From Candidatus Poribacteria bacterium (GTDB taxonomy: Bacteria; Poribacteria; WGA-4E; PCPOR2b): a stretch of 52,837 bases of DNA. A program made the position numbers and the translations under genes. Location: the NCBI GenBank assembly GCA_003635265.1, contig PYIZ01000029.1, positions 142,845-195,681 of the forward strand. Reading direction: 5' to 3'. The notes under the pieces were generated by a model. It saw only the letters and a program-made list of their open reading frames with translations. It was not told where the DNA came from and made no database searches. Positions 40,223-49,328 of this stretch are shown piece by piece. Each line of letters opens with the position of its first letter. Within the stretch, counting starts at the first letter, position 1.

Positions 40223-42232
40223 CTAATCCGAGGTTGTTGGTGCTTCAAGCTGCCTATTCAAAGTAGCTAGCCGTTGACGCACCACACGATTGCGGGGGTT
40301 GACTTTAAGGAATCCACTCCACAATGCCTTTGCTTCATCGATATGCCCTTGTGAGAGATGGTATTCACCGAGGGCGATGAGAGCTGAGTGCGATTTGGGA
40401 TCCTTTTCCATTGATGCTTTGAACTCTGCAATAGCGGTATCGGTATCTCCTTTGAGAAGAGCTAGCTGCCCATTTCCGTAGGAGTTTAGTGGATGATCGG
40501 GATATTCGCTGGCAAGTGCATCGAATATTTCCTGTCCCTTATCTTCCATCCCGCTTTTGTAGAACGCCATCGCCGCATGTACCTTCGCATAGACAATCCG
40601 GTCGTCGATGAGACGCTGTTCTGCCGGCGACATTGAATCTTTTTTCTGCCGTTCTGCGAGACGTGCAGCAGCTTGATATTTTGTCTTTGCCCAAGTGTAG
40701 TTGCCGTATTTGTAGCAGATTCCACCAAGTTCTATTTCGCCCTCGTAACTATTGCTCTGGTCCCTAGCGAGTTCGTCAAAAATTCTTGCGCGGTTTTTAT
40801 CGTTGAGATGGCGGAAAAGCACATACGCAAGGCTCTGAAGTGCGTCGGTGTAGTCAGTTTTAACGGCGATTGCCCGTTCGCAATATTCTGCCTCTTTGTC
40901 GTAATTCCCCATCTTCTGGTAGACAAGCCCTAATCGCCAATAGATCTCTGGGTCTTTACTCCGATTCATACCCAAAATAGAGCTGTAGGTCTCAATGGCT
41001 CTTTCGTACTCTTCATCTAGGTACTGATTATCGCCTGTTACGATGACAGCCTCAAGAACACTTATATCTCTTCTCACCGCTTCCCTTAGCACCTTCGCCG
41101 CACGCTGGTACAAGCCTACTTTCCGATAGCAAACCGATAGACGGAGGAAGCTATATGGATCAATCCGTGCCTTCTCAAGTTTGGCGAGTTCGATCGCATA
41201 AAAGAAAAGTGCGCCGGCGTCTCGATACTCTTGAAACTGCAACTTCAAGAACGCAATTTTAAGCACGGTATCGTGATAAACTTCGGGCTCTAAGCCTTCC
41301 GCCCCGCCACTTTCTTGCATAATCGTCTCCTTATAAGGGCCCATGATTTCTTCGGGATTCACACCGAAGCCAGAATCTGGAATGCTTTTTGGCATTCCCG
41401 TTGCCGGGCTAGACTCAAAGCCGGCTGCTTCGCGTTCCGCACGGCGTCGCTCTCGATAGTTGAGTCTGCGGTTAAATTCCGTCGTGAGCGCTTGCGCGTC
41501 TGGTTCATCTGGTCTGGGGATACTTGCCCCCATCAATTGGAGTGCCTTTTTCGCTTCCTCAACCGATTCTTCTGTGCCCTCAATTGCACCATACTGCTTA
41601 ACGAGGGACTGGTATGTTTGCGTGGCGGCGGCTTGATTTTTGAGATATTCCTGCTCAATTCTGGCTTTATTAACCAATGCCTGTGTTGCCCGTTTGCCGT
41701 CTGGGTGACGGTTCGCCACGTTATCGTAGACTTCTGCGGCTTTCTCAAAATTGCTAGCTTCCTCATAGCTTTTTGCCAGCATTAGTTGGGCGTTATGACT
41801 ACGCTCTGACCCCGGAAAATTATTGACGATAGTGTCAAAGGATTGTTGTGCCGCTTGATAGTCTTCCGACTTGAAGGCATGAACTCCTAAATGCCAGTGG
41901 GCTTCGGCAGCTTCTTCGCTGTCAGGGGCAGCAGCGAGAAGATCTTGATAAACTTGGATGCCTAGTTGGGGTTGCTCCATTTTTTCAATATATAGCTTGG
42001 CAATGCCCAATTGCGCCTGACGGGCTTCTGATGTTCCGGGTTTAGTATCAATAACCGATTGATAAGCATCAACTGCGCCTTGATAGTCCTTTTCTTGGAT
42101 GAGTTGGCCTACCTGTTCGTCCATACTCTTTGAAACGCAGCTGTATTGGGTTATCACAACCACAGCTACTAATAAAAAAAACATGCTAAATCTGATAGTC
42201 CCACCGGGATGGGAATTCAAAGCAGCTTTCAT
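40223..42232 (-). CDS. TPR-repeat lipoprotein, shortest of three tandem paralogues
   Basis: 669 residues. The N-terminal signal ends VVITQYSCVS, with a lipobox-like Cys; the box is noncanonical (QYSC). Tandem TPR units follow (for example YQGAVDAYQSVIDTKPGTSEARQAQLGIAKLYIEKM and YEEASNFEKAAEVYDNVANRHPDG). It aligns along its length with the two upstream genes but stops after the TPR array, without the C-terminal extension present in both. A strong AGGAGG precedes the ATG. It is likely an outer-membrane or periplasmic scaffold. The products of this tripled locus may form one complex. Confidence 0.8.
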   Translation of the reverse strand: MKAALNSHPGGTIRFSMFFLLVAVVVITQYSCVSKSMDEQVGQLIQEKDYQGAVDAYQSVIDTKPGTSEARQAQLGIAKLYIEKMEQPQLGIQVYQDLLAAAPDSEEAAEAHWHLGVHAFKSEDYQAAQQSFDTIVNNFPGSERSHNAQLMLAKSYEEASNFEKAAEVYDNVANRHPDGKRATQALVNKARIEQEYLKNQAAATQTYQSLVKQYGAIEGTEESVEEAKKALQLMGASIPRPDEPDAQALTTEFNRRLNYRERRRAEREAAGFESSPATGMPKSIPDSGFGVNPEEIMGPYKETIMQESGGAEGLEPEVYHDTVLKIAFLKLQFQEYRDAGALFFYAIELAKLEKARIDPYSFLRLSVCYRKVGLYQRAAKVLREAVRRDISVLEAVIVTGDNQYLDEEYERAIETYSSILGMNRSKDPEIYWRLGLVYQKMGNYDKEAEYCERAIAVKTDYTDALQSLAYVLFRHLNDKNRARIFDELARDQSNSYEGEIELGGICYKYGNYTWAKTKYQAAARLAERQKKDSMSPAEQRLIDDRIVYAKVHAAMAFYKSGMEDKGQEIFDALASEYPDHPLNSYGNGQLALLKGDTDTAIAEFKASMEKDPKSHSALIALGEYHLSQGHIDEAKALWSGFLKVNPRNRVVRQRLATLNRQLEAPTTSD

Positions 42233-42268
42233 ATTTTTGTCCTCCTTTGCGTCGTTAGTAACTTAACC

Positions 42269-44932
42269 TTATTTGAGGCTAATGTTAAGTGGTATATTCC
42301 GAGCGGTCACCAACAGTTCCATAATGCGGTAATCGTTCAATTTTGGTTTATACTTATTGATGGACCGTTCTGATTTACGATCGTCGGCTGGGTAGGTCGT
42401 GTACACGGTTACTACCCAGCGTTCCGAATCAAGTACCCAAACTATCTGTGCTTTTTGGACGATAAGGAAGTACTTGTTCGTATCAATGATTTCTTCGTTG
42501 ATAACATAGCAAAGTGTTGAATTCAACTCTTGCGGAATTTCACCGACCAAGGCCGGATACTCCACTGGGCTGCCAGCCACCGCATTGATGTCTCCAGAGT
42601 AGATTTTGCGGAATCCGAGCACTCCTTCTTCACCAAGAATGAACTCCGAACCTTCAAGAGTGACGACATCTGTTGCATCGTCTATAGGATCGCCATAGGC
42701 TAATCGCTTTGTGGAGCTAGGGATGCTGGGGACAGCGGATAAGATTTGGACTGGTTGTCCGTGCGTATCGGTGATTTCGGCTTCGCTCAACCCGACGAAA
42801 AACGCAGACGGCAATTGCGATTTCGGGATACGGCGTTTCGGATAGATTGTCCGGCGTTTGGCGGGGAGGTCTCTGCCTCTCGGCCTGCTGGACGCTGTGG
42901 AACCGCTCGTTTGAGCAGAAGGCGTTGACGTTGTAATCTTGCCTTGCGAGGTTCCGCCCGGTTTTTCTGAATCTTCGACGAATCTGTAGCCAACCTGCTT
43001 TGTCAACTCATGGAGCCGGTGGCGCACTACACGGTTCAGTGGATTCGCTCTGAGCGATTTTTTCCATAACGCGATTGCCTCATCGGTATATCCCTGCGAC
43101 AAATAATATTCGCCGAGTGCAATAGGTGCTGCATAAAAACTCGGGTCTTGTTCTATGGACGCTTTGAAGGCGGTGACTGCGGTATCCATATCACCTTTAA
43201 GGGCAGCGAGTTGCCCATGTCCATAAGGTAGCAATGGATGATTGGGATATTCAGAGGCGAGTGTGTCGAGAATTTCTTGTGCCTTATCCGCCATTTCGCC
43301 CTTGTAGGCTGCCATCGCTGCATGTACCCTTGCGTAAACGACCCGGTTATCTATCCCGCGCCTTTGAAATGGAGTTGTTTCATCTGTTTTTTCAGTTTGG
43401 GCAATCCGCGCTGCAAATTCGTACTTCGACTTTGCCCAAGTGTAGTTACCGTATCTGTAGCAGAGGTGCGCCAATTCTATTTCACCGGCGTAAGTGTCGC
43501 CTTTCTGATCAACGAGATCTTGGAAGATTGCGGCTCTGTCGGTATTTTTCAGTTGATAGTGAAGCACTTCGGCAAGACTTTGGAGTGCCTTGGCATATTC
43601 TGTTTTCACAGCAATGGCGCGTTCAAAAAATTCAATCGCTTTGTGCGGATCGTTCATCTTCTTGTATGCTAGCCCCATTCTCCAGTAAATTTCCGGATCT
43701 TTGGATCGATTCAGCCCCACGACGGAGTTATAAGTCTCGATAGCTTTTTCGTAATCTTCGTCAAGGTATTGATTGGCAGCGCTGCTGATGATCGCGTCAA
43801 GAACCTTTCCATCCTTTTTGACTGCCTTCCTGACCATTTCACTGGCGTGCTGATGCATACCTAGCTTTCGGTAACAGAGGGAGAGCCGGAGATAGCTGAA
43901 CGGATCGATATGTGCCCCTTGGCGTTCGGCGAGTCCGATCGCATGAAAATACAACGCCCCGGCATCACGATAGTTTTCGGTATCCCAATTCAGGTGAGCA
44001 ATTTTAAGCACTGTGTCGTGGTAAACTGCCCCTTCAGTACCTGCCCCGCTCATTTCATTAATGATTGCCTTAAAGGGTCTCATAATCTCTTCGGGATTGA
44101 CATCGAAGCCGGAGGCTGAGTAATCGGGTGCCTCTCCCATTGCGGGACTACGTTCAACCCCACCCCGTGGACGATCCCTTTCACGGCGCTGCCGCTGGCG
44201 CTCTAGGGCAAGCTCCACATTCGTCAGCGTCTGATCAGTCGGCTTGGGGATAATCGCTCCCATCATGCGGAGTTCCTGTTTTGCGGTGCTAACGGATTCT
44301 TCTGTGCCTTCGACATTGCCGTACCGCTTGACGATAGATTGATAGGTTCGCTTGGCGGCAGTTTCATCGCGGAGACGTTCCCCCTGAATTCTTGCTTTAT
44401 TAACCAATGCTTGCGTTGCTCGCTTGCCTTCCGGGTGACGGTTTGCCACATTGCCGTAGATTTCTACCGCTTTACGATATTCATTAAGTTCCTCATAGCT
44501 TTTTGCCAACATAAGTTGGGCGTTATAACTGCGCTCCGATGCCAGAAATTTATTGACGATAGTATCAAAAGACTGTTGCGCCGCTTGATAGTCTTCTGAC
44601 TTGAAAGCATGAAGTCCCAAACCCCAGTGTGCTTCGGCAGCTTCGTCGCTGTCGGGTGCCGCAGCGATGAGGTCTTGATAAATCTGTACACCCTGTTGGG
44701 GTTGATCCATCTTTTCGATGTATAATTTGGCGATGCTGAGTTGCGCTTGACGCGCTTCCGGTGTTTTGGGGTTGGAGTCAACTACCGTCTGATATACTTC
44801 GATTGCACCCCGATAGTCCTTTTCTTGTAGGCGCTTCTCCGCTAGTCTCTCTGGACTTGATGCAACACAAGCGTATTGGGTCATCGTTATCACGATGATG
44901 AGGGTGACAATATCGTACCTAATAATTTTCAT
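42269..44932 (-). CDS. TPR-repeat lipoprotein with C-terminal BamE/SmpA-like extension (paralogue 2)
   Basis: 887 residues. The signal peptide ends MTQYACVA, a noncanonical lipobox. TPR units fill residues about 30-650. The extension (LPAKRRTIYPKRRIPKSQLPSAFFVGLSEAEITDTHGQPV..., about 690-887) contains a short G-L-S-x-x-E-I-x-x-x-x-G-Q-P motif reminiscent of SmpA/BamE, then a domain with ILNDYRIMELLVTARNIPL-like LNDYRIMELLVTARN near the end. The ATG overlaps the end of the third paralogue by 14 bases. Paralogue 1 lacks this extension. The role is unknown. Confidence 0.8.
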   Translation of the reverse strand: MKIIRYDIVTLIIVITMTQYACVASSPERLAEKRLQEKDYRGAIEVYQTVVDSNPKTPEARQAQLSIAKLYIEKMDQPQQGVQIYQDLIAAAPDSDEAAEAHWGLGLHAFKSEDYQAAQQSFDTIVNKFLASERSYNAQLMLAKSYEELNEYRKAVEIYGNVANRHPEGKRATQALVNKARIQGERLRDETAAKRTYQSIVKRYGNVEGTEESVSTAKQELRMMGAIIPKPTDQTLTNVELALERQRQRRERDRPRGGVERSPAMGEAPDYSASGFDVNPEEIMRPFKAIINEMSGAGTEGAVYHDTVLKIAHLNWDTENYRDAGALYFHAIGLAERQGAHIDPFSYLRLSLCYRKLGMHQHASEMVRKAVKKDGKVLDAIISSAANQYLDEDYEKAIETYNSVVGLNRSKDPEIYWRMGLAYKKMNDPHKAIEFFERAIAVKTEYAKALQSLAEVLHYQLKNTDRAAIFQDLVDQKGDTYAGEIELAHLCYRYGNYTWAKSKYEFAARIAQTEKTDETTPFQRRGIDNRVVYARVHAAMAAYKGEMADKAQEILDTLASEYPNHPLLPYGHGQLAALKGDMDTAVTAFKASIEQDPSFYAAPIALGEYYLSQGYTDEAIALWKKSLRANPLNRVVRHRLHELTKQVGYRFVEDSEKPGGTSQGKITTSTPSAQTSGSTASSRPRGRDLPAKRRTIYPKRRIPKSQLPSAFFVGLSEAEITDTHGQPVQILSAVPSIPSSTKRLAYGDPIDDATDVVTLEGSEFILGEEGVLGFRKIYSGDINAVAGSPVEYPALVGEIPQELNSTLCYVINEEIIDTNKYFLIVQKAQIVWVLDSERWVVTVYTTYPADDRKSERSINKYKPKLNDYRIMELLVTARNIPLNISLK

Positions 44933-47615
44933 AGGCTATTCCTTTAGGTTTTGTGAGGAACAGATCCGGGGAAAGATTTCGATTGGTCACTAACAATTCC
45001 ATGATATGATAGTCTTTGAGTTTTGGTTTATAGTTGTTTATTGACTTATCAGAAGTAAAATCTCTAGCTGGAAAAGTTGCGTGTACTGTTGCCCACCATC
45101 GTTCATCGTTGAGTTCCCAGACAACCTGTGCTTTTTGAACGATGAGATTATATTTCTTTGCTTCAAAGGTTTGCTCGTTGATGACATCACAAAGTGTTGA
45201 TTTCAACTCATCAGGGATTTCATTGAGCAGCGCGGGGTACTCGCTGCCACTTCCCACTAGTGCGTTGACATCCCCGAAATAAACTTTATGGTATCCCAGA
45301 AGACCATTTTCGTCGAAGATAAACTCGAAGCCCTCCAGACTGAAGGTGCTAGACATACCCGGCACAAGTGCACCATAGGCAAATCGCTTTGTGGCGTTGG
45401 GAAGGTTCGGAGGCGGGTCAAGGATTTCGACGGGTTCTCCATACTTTTCGATCACTTGGTCCTCATTCAATCCCACGAAGAGCGCAGACGGCAGCTGCGA
45501 TTTCGGGATGCGATTTTTCGGATAGATTGTCCGTCGTTTTGCAGGCAAGAGGTTCTGTCTTTTTTTCTTCGTCAGGGCAGCAGTTCGTCCCGATTGATCG
45601 GAATTTTCATCTACTTCAGTCGCTTGTGCTTCACGTTGTTGTTTCAGGGCGTTAAGACGACGACGTACTCCACCGTTTTGTGGATAGGTCTTGAGCACCC
45701 CTTCCCACACGCCTATTGCTGCATCAGGATTTTCCTGTGAAAGATAGTACTCACCGAGCGCGATAGGTGCGGCATCGGAAGTTGGATCCTTTTCTATAGT
45801 TGTTTCAAAAATGGTAATCCCGGTTTCGACATCTCCCTTGAGCAACGCCATCTGTCCACGACCATAGGCTATCAACGGATGGTTGGGGTGTTCAGCAGCA
45901 AGAACGTCTATTCGTTCTTGTGCTTGGATGCTCCCGCCATTTTGGTAGTCAGCCATCGCCGCATGTATCTTTGCGTATAAGATCTGGTTATCGAGACTCC
46001 GGCTTTTAGATGGAGTGATTTCACTGCCTTCTTTTTCACGTTGGGCAATGCGCACCGCTGTTTCATATTTCGATTTCGCTCGGAGGTAGTTACCGTATTT
46101 ATAACATATCTCCCCTAACTCTTTCTCGCCGATCCAGGTATGACCTTGAGTATCAATTATGTCCTGAAAGATGAGTGCCCTCTCTCTCTGTTTGAGTTGA
46201 TAGTTCAGCACTTCGGCGAGGCTTTGTATCGAATCGGTGTAATCCGTGTCACTAGCAATGCTGCGTTCGAAAGCCTCAACAGCTTTGTATAGATCCCCCA
46301 TCTTTTTGTAGGTTAATCCAAGTCTCCAGTAGATTTCCGGATCTCTGGTCCGATGCAACCCCGCGATAGGCTGAAGTGCCTCAAGCACTCTTTCATACTC
46401 TCCATCCTGGTAATTGTTTGTAGATGAGGTGATAACAGCTTCCAACACCTTTACATTTTTTCTTGCCCCTTCTCTCAGCGTTTCAACCGCCCGTTGATGC
46501 ATTCCCACTTTGCGGTAGCAGACCGATAGACGGATATAATCATAGGGGTCAATTTTTTTATTGGTCTCTTTTGCTGATTCGATCGCGCGAAAGTAAAGGG
46601 TCCCTGCATTTCGATACTTCTGGATAAGAAAATTGATATCTGCAACCACTTTAATCATCGTTTGTGTTTCATCGTCGTTCTGTCCTGACCGTCCGTGTCC
46701 TCCACCTTCCCAAGGATTTCCAAATTCCCTTATGACCTCTTCGGGAGTTATACCGAAACCGGAATCCCCGTATGCGTCATAGCCCATTGCGGGACTCAGT
46801 TCAGCGCCACCCCGCGGACGATCACGTTCGCGACGCCTCATCCGCCGCTCGTGTGCGCGATCGTACGATGTACCCGAATCCATCTCCGGCTGCGGGATGT
46901 GTGCACCCATCGATTGGAGTTCCTGTCTGGCATCGTCAATTGCTTCTTCCGCTCCTTCGACGTTGTTATACTCTGTGATGAGGGATTTATAAGTTTGTTC
47001 CGCTGCGATCCTGTCTTTCAAATATTCCTTTTGGATCTTCGCTTTATTGGTTAGCGCTTGGGCGGCGCGGTCACTCTCTGGATGACGATTTACGACGTTA
47101 TCGTAGGTTGCGATCGCTTTCTTGTATGCTCCTGCTTCCTCGAAGCTTTTTGCCAACATCAATTGGGCATTATGACTCAGATTCCCGAGATTCGGAAATT
47201 TGTTAACGATAGCGTCAAAAGACTGTTGTGCCGCTTCATAATCCTTTATTCTGAAGTGATAGATCCCTAGGCGATAGTGTGCCTCCGCGGCTTCGCCGCT
47301 ATCAGGTGCAGCAGCGATGAGATCCTGATAAGTCTTAACACCCAGTTGGGGTTGATTCATCTTGTCGATGTATAGCATAGCGAGACTCAATTGCGCGCGG
47401 TAAGCCTCTGGTGTTCCAGCTTTGGTATTGATAACGGTCTGATAGGTATCAATAGCACCTTGATAATTTTTCTCATCGGCGAGTTTTTCTGCTTGTCTTT
47501 GTGTGCTCGTTGAAATACACGCATATTGGGTTATCGCCGCAATGATGGCGATCATCCCGAGAACGGTCATCCGCATAATGGGTGAAGCGGGAATATAAGA
47601 TCTAATAGTTTTCAT
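44919..47615 (-). CDS. TPR-repeat lipoprotein with C-terminal extension (paralogue 3)
   Basis: 898 residues. N-terminal hydrophobic stretch ending ITQYACIS, then TPRs (YQGAIDTYQTVINTKAGTPEAYRAQLSLAMLYIDKM and further). A Gly/Arg-rich linker (RMRRRERDRPRGGAELSPAMGYD) near residue 270 is shared with paralogue 2. The C-terminal extension begins LLPAKRRTIYPKNRIPKSQLPSALFVGLNEDQVIEKYGEPVEIL and is highly similar to that of paralogue 2. Good GGAGG before the ATG. It is the first gene of the set; overlap with paralogue 2 indicates co-transcription. Confidence 0.8.
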   Translation of the reverse strand: MKTIRSYIPASPIMRMTVLGMIAIIAAITQYACISTSTQRQAEKLADEKNYQGAIDTYQTVINTKAGTPEAYRAQLSLAMLYIDKMNQPQLGVKTYQDLIAAAPDSGEAAEAHYRLGIYHFRIKDYEAAQQSFDAIVNKFPNLGNLSHNAQLMLAKSFEEAGAYKKAIATYDNVVNRHPESDRAAQALTNKAKIQKEYLKDRIAAEQTYKSLITEYNNVEGAEEAIDDARQELQSMGAHIPQPEMDSGTSYDRAHERRMRRRERDRPRGGAELSPAMGYDAYGDSGFGITPEEVIREFGNPWEGGGHGRSGQNDDETQTMIKVVADINFLIQKYRNAGTLYFRAIESAKETNKKIDPYDYIRLSVCYRKVGMHQRAVETLREGARKNVKVLEAVITSSTNNYQDGEYERVLEALQPIAGLHRTRDPEIYWRLGLTYKKMGDLYKAVEAFERSIASDTDYTDSIQSLAEVLNYQLKQRERALIFQDIIDTQGHTWIGEKELGEICYKYGNYLRAKSKYETAVRIAQREKEGSEITPSKSRSLDNQILYAKIHAAMADYQNGGSIQAQERIDVLAAEHPNHPLIAYGRGQMALLKGDVETGITIFETTIEKDPTSDAAPIALGEYYLSQENPDAAIGVWEGVLKTYPQNGGVRRRLNALKQQREAQATEVDENSDQSGRTAALTKKKRQNLLPAKRRTIYPKNRIPKSQLPSALFVGLNEDQVIEKYGEPVEILDPPPNLPNATKRFAYGALVPGMSSTFSLEGFEFIFDENGLLGYHKVYFGDVNALVGSGSEYPALLNEIPDELKSTLCDVINEQTFEAKKYNLIVQKAQVVWELNDERWWATVHATFPARDFTSDKSINNYKPKLKDYHIMELLVTNRNLSPDLFLTKPKGIAYENY

Positions 47616-47734
47616 GGTTTATCCTCCCTCCACATTGTAACGCACAGTTGATACTTTTGCTGACGTTGGGCTCCTTCATGGAGCTGTTCGTCTATTTTGG
47701 TGTTAAGTCCCTCTTTTTTTCATCAGATAAGAAT

Positions 47735-48868
47735 CTAGTACATCTGTCTTGAAGCGCATTCGTCAATAAGATTTAACACAGACTGGCGATTATATCCCTC
47801 TTTTTCGAGAATTGTATCACAGCTAATCACATTTGGCTCTGCTGGTCGTTTTCCTGCCTCAAGAATCGAATTAGTCAGCCAACTGGTGCGAATCCCGTTA
47901 ATTCCAGAGGTATAATTTGTGTCATATTTTCCCTTGACTAAACCAACGAGTTGATCGATTTTGCTTTGTGGATATCCGTCGGGACGCTGGAAGTCTAACG
48001 GTTGGGGTTCGCCACCTTTTGGAATAAATCGGATACCATCCTTGATCTCCAACGTTCCCTCATCACCTTCCAGAATGACCCATTCTTCAAAACCGGTACG
48101 CGTATTACCGAGGATAGTAATCGTACCGCTCGCACCGTTGTCCATTGTGATATTCGTCTTAGAGTTAATTTCAACGGACTTCAAGACAAGTTGACCTGCA
48201 TCGTCCTCAAAATTCATGTCAGTTGTGCCGTGTGCTTCCTTCGGTAATAAGCCTGTCATCCAGAGGAAGATATCCTGTAAATGGCTTCCAGAGTCATTGG
48301 GTTGACCGCCGCCGGAGAACCGTGGATCGCCGCGCCAACCGCCCCCGCCCCAGCGTTGGGCGAGATAGACATCAAACTTCTGGATATTCCCAATTAAACC
48401 TTCGGAAATTACCTGTTTTCCAGCCATGTAGGTGTTCTCATAGTGCCGCTGGTAGCCACCGACTAGATGTAAGCCACTACCCATCGCAATCTTGGTGATA
48501 GTAATAGCATCACCGACGACGTTTGCCATCGGTTTCTCCACCAGAACATGGCACCCTGACCGCAGTGCGTACTTAACATGAATATCGTGCAGAGAATGCG
48601 GCGAGAAGACCCCAACGATGTCTAGGTCTTCCTGATTCAACATCTCAATGAACTCGTATTCGCCGACATAACGTTTGAAGCTGTTCTTCTGATAGCCTTC
48701 TACCCGCTCCTGTAATCCCTTTTCTAAAGCATCGAGACTCTGCTCACTGTTGTCAGCTGCAGCAACAATGTCGACATCGTCTCGGGTGGCAAAAGCAAGT
48801 GTGTTTCCACGTCCTGCACCTCCCGGACCTATAACGCCAACTCTGACAACACCGTTTTTGTTTGCCAT
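47735..48868 (-). CDS. Gfo/Idh/MocA-family oxidoreductase
   Basis: 377 residues. GVIGPGGAGRG is the dinucleotide-binding loop, VLVEKPM (Glu111-Lys112-Pro113) the catalytic-lysine motif, and GGGQPNDSGSHLQDIFLWM the substrate-pocket motif with Asp and His. Members oxidise or reduce sugars, inositols and their derivatives with NAD(P). The substrate is not evident. AAGGAG lies before the ATG. The flanking genes are unrelated. Confidence 0.88.
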   Translation of the reverse strand: MANKNGVVRVGVIGPGGAGRGNTLAFATRDDVDIVAAADNSEQSLDALEKGLQERVEGYQKNSFKRYVGEYEFIEMLNQEDLDIVGVFSPHSLHDIHVKYALRSGCHVLVEKPMANVVGDAITITKIAMGSGLHLVGGYQRHYENTYMAGKQVISEGLIGNIQKFDVYLAQRWGGGGWRGDPRFSGGGQPNDSGSHLQDIFLWMTGLLPKEAHGTTDMNFEDDAGQLVLKSVEINSKTNITMDNGASGTITILGNTRTGFEEWVILEGDEGTLEIKDGIRFIPKGGEPQPLDFQRPDGYPQSKIDQLVGLVKGKYDTNYTSGINGIRTSWLTNSILEAGKRPAEPNVISCDTILEKEGYNRQSVLNLIDECASRQMY

Positions 48869-49328
48869 GATTTTGAGGTGTCTCCTTAATTCGACTGTTT
48901 AGCTTTTTCTTTTTAAGTGAATTTTAATCTATGTTCATGTAGGTGATGACGGATAATTCTCAAGCGAAGATTAATTGTCTATCCAAAAAATGGAAAACAT
49001 TGCGTTCTGTTCATTATTGATCATTGTACCGTGCTAGCACTAGGCGAATGTATGCGTTTTGCTCTCCAGATTCCATGGACATCATATATGCGGGTAGCCA
49101 TAGCTACCGCTGAAGCCGCGTTAATAGGGAGTCCAACTTTCAGACGTGAAGCTATCAAAAGATGTATTATCCGAATCGGCAAAAACAGCAGATTCATTTT
49201 ACCATAGTCGATAAGCCCTTGCAACCGAGAAATCCTGACGTACTCTAGGTTTGATCGCAAGATATTTTGGTGTGAGGGCGAATTGTTAAACGCTGCTGTT
49301 ACTTTTGCAAAGGGTGGGTAAATACCTA
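48869..49328. other. Gene-poor stretch with an unresolved minus-strand ORF
   Basis: A minus-strand frame (ATG at 49431, stop at 49021, 136 codons) overlaps the 3' end of the repeat protein by about 100 bases. It has no recognisable domain and no convincing ribosome site, so I do not call it a gene. Short protein-like fragments appear in other frames of the same strand, which could mean a decayed gene. I see no RNA gene or mobile-element end. Confidence 0.4.
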
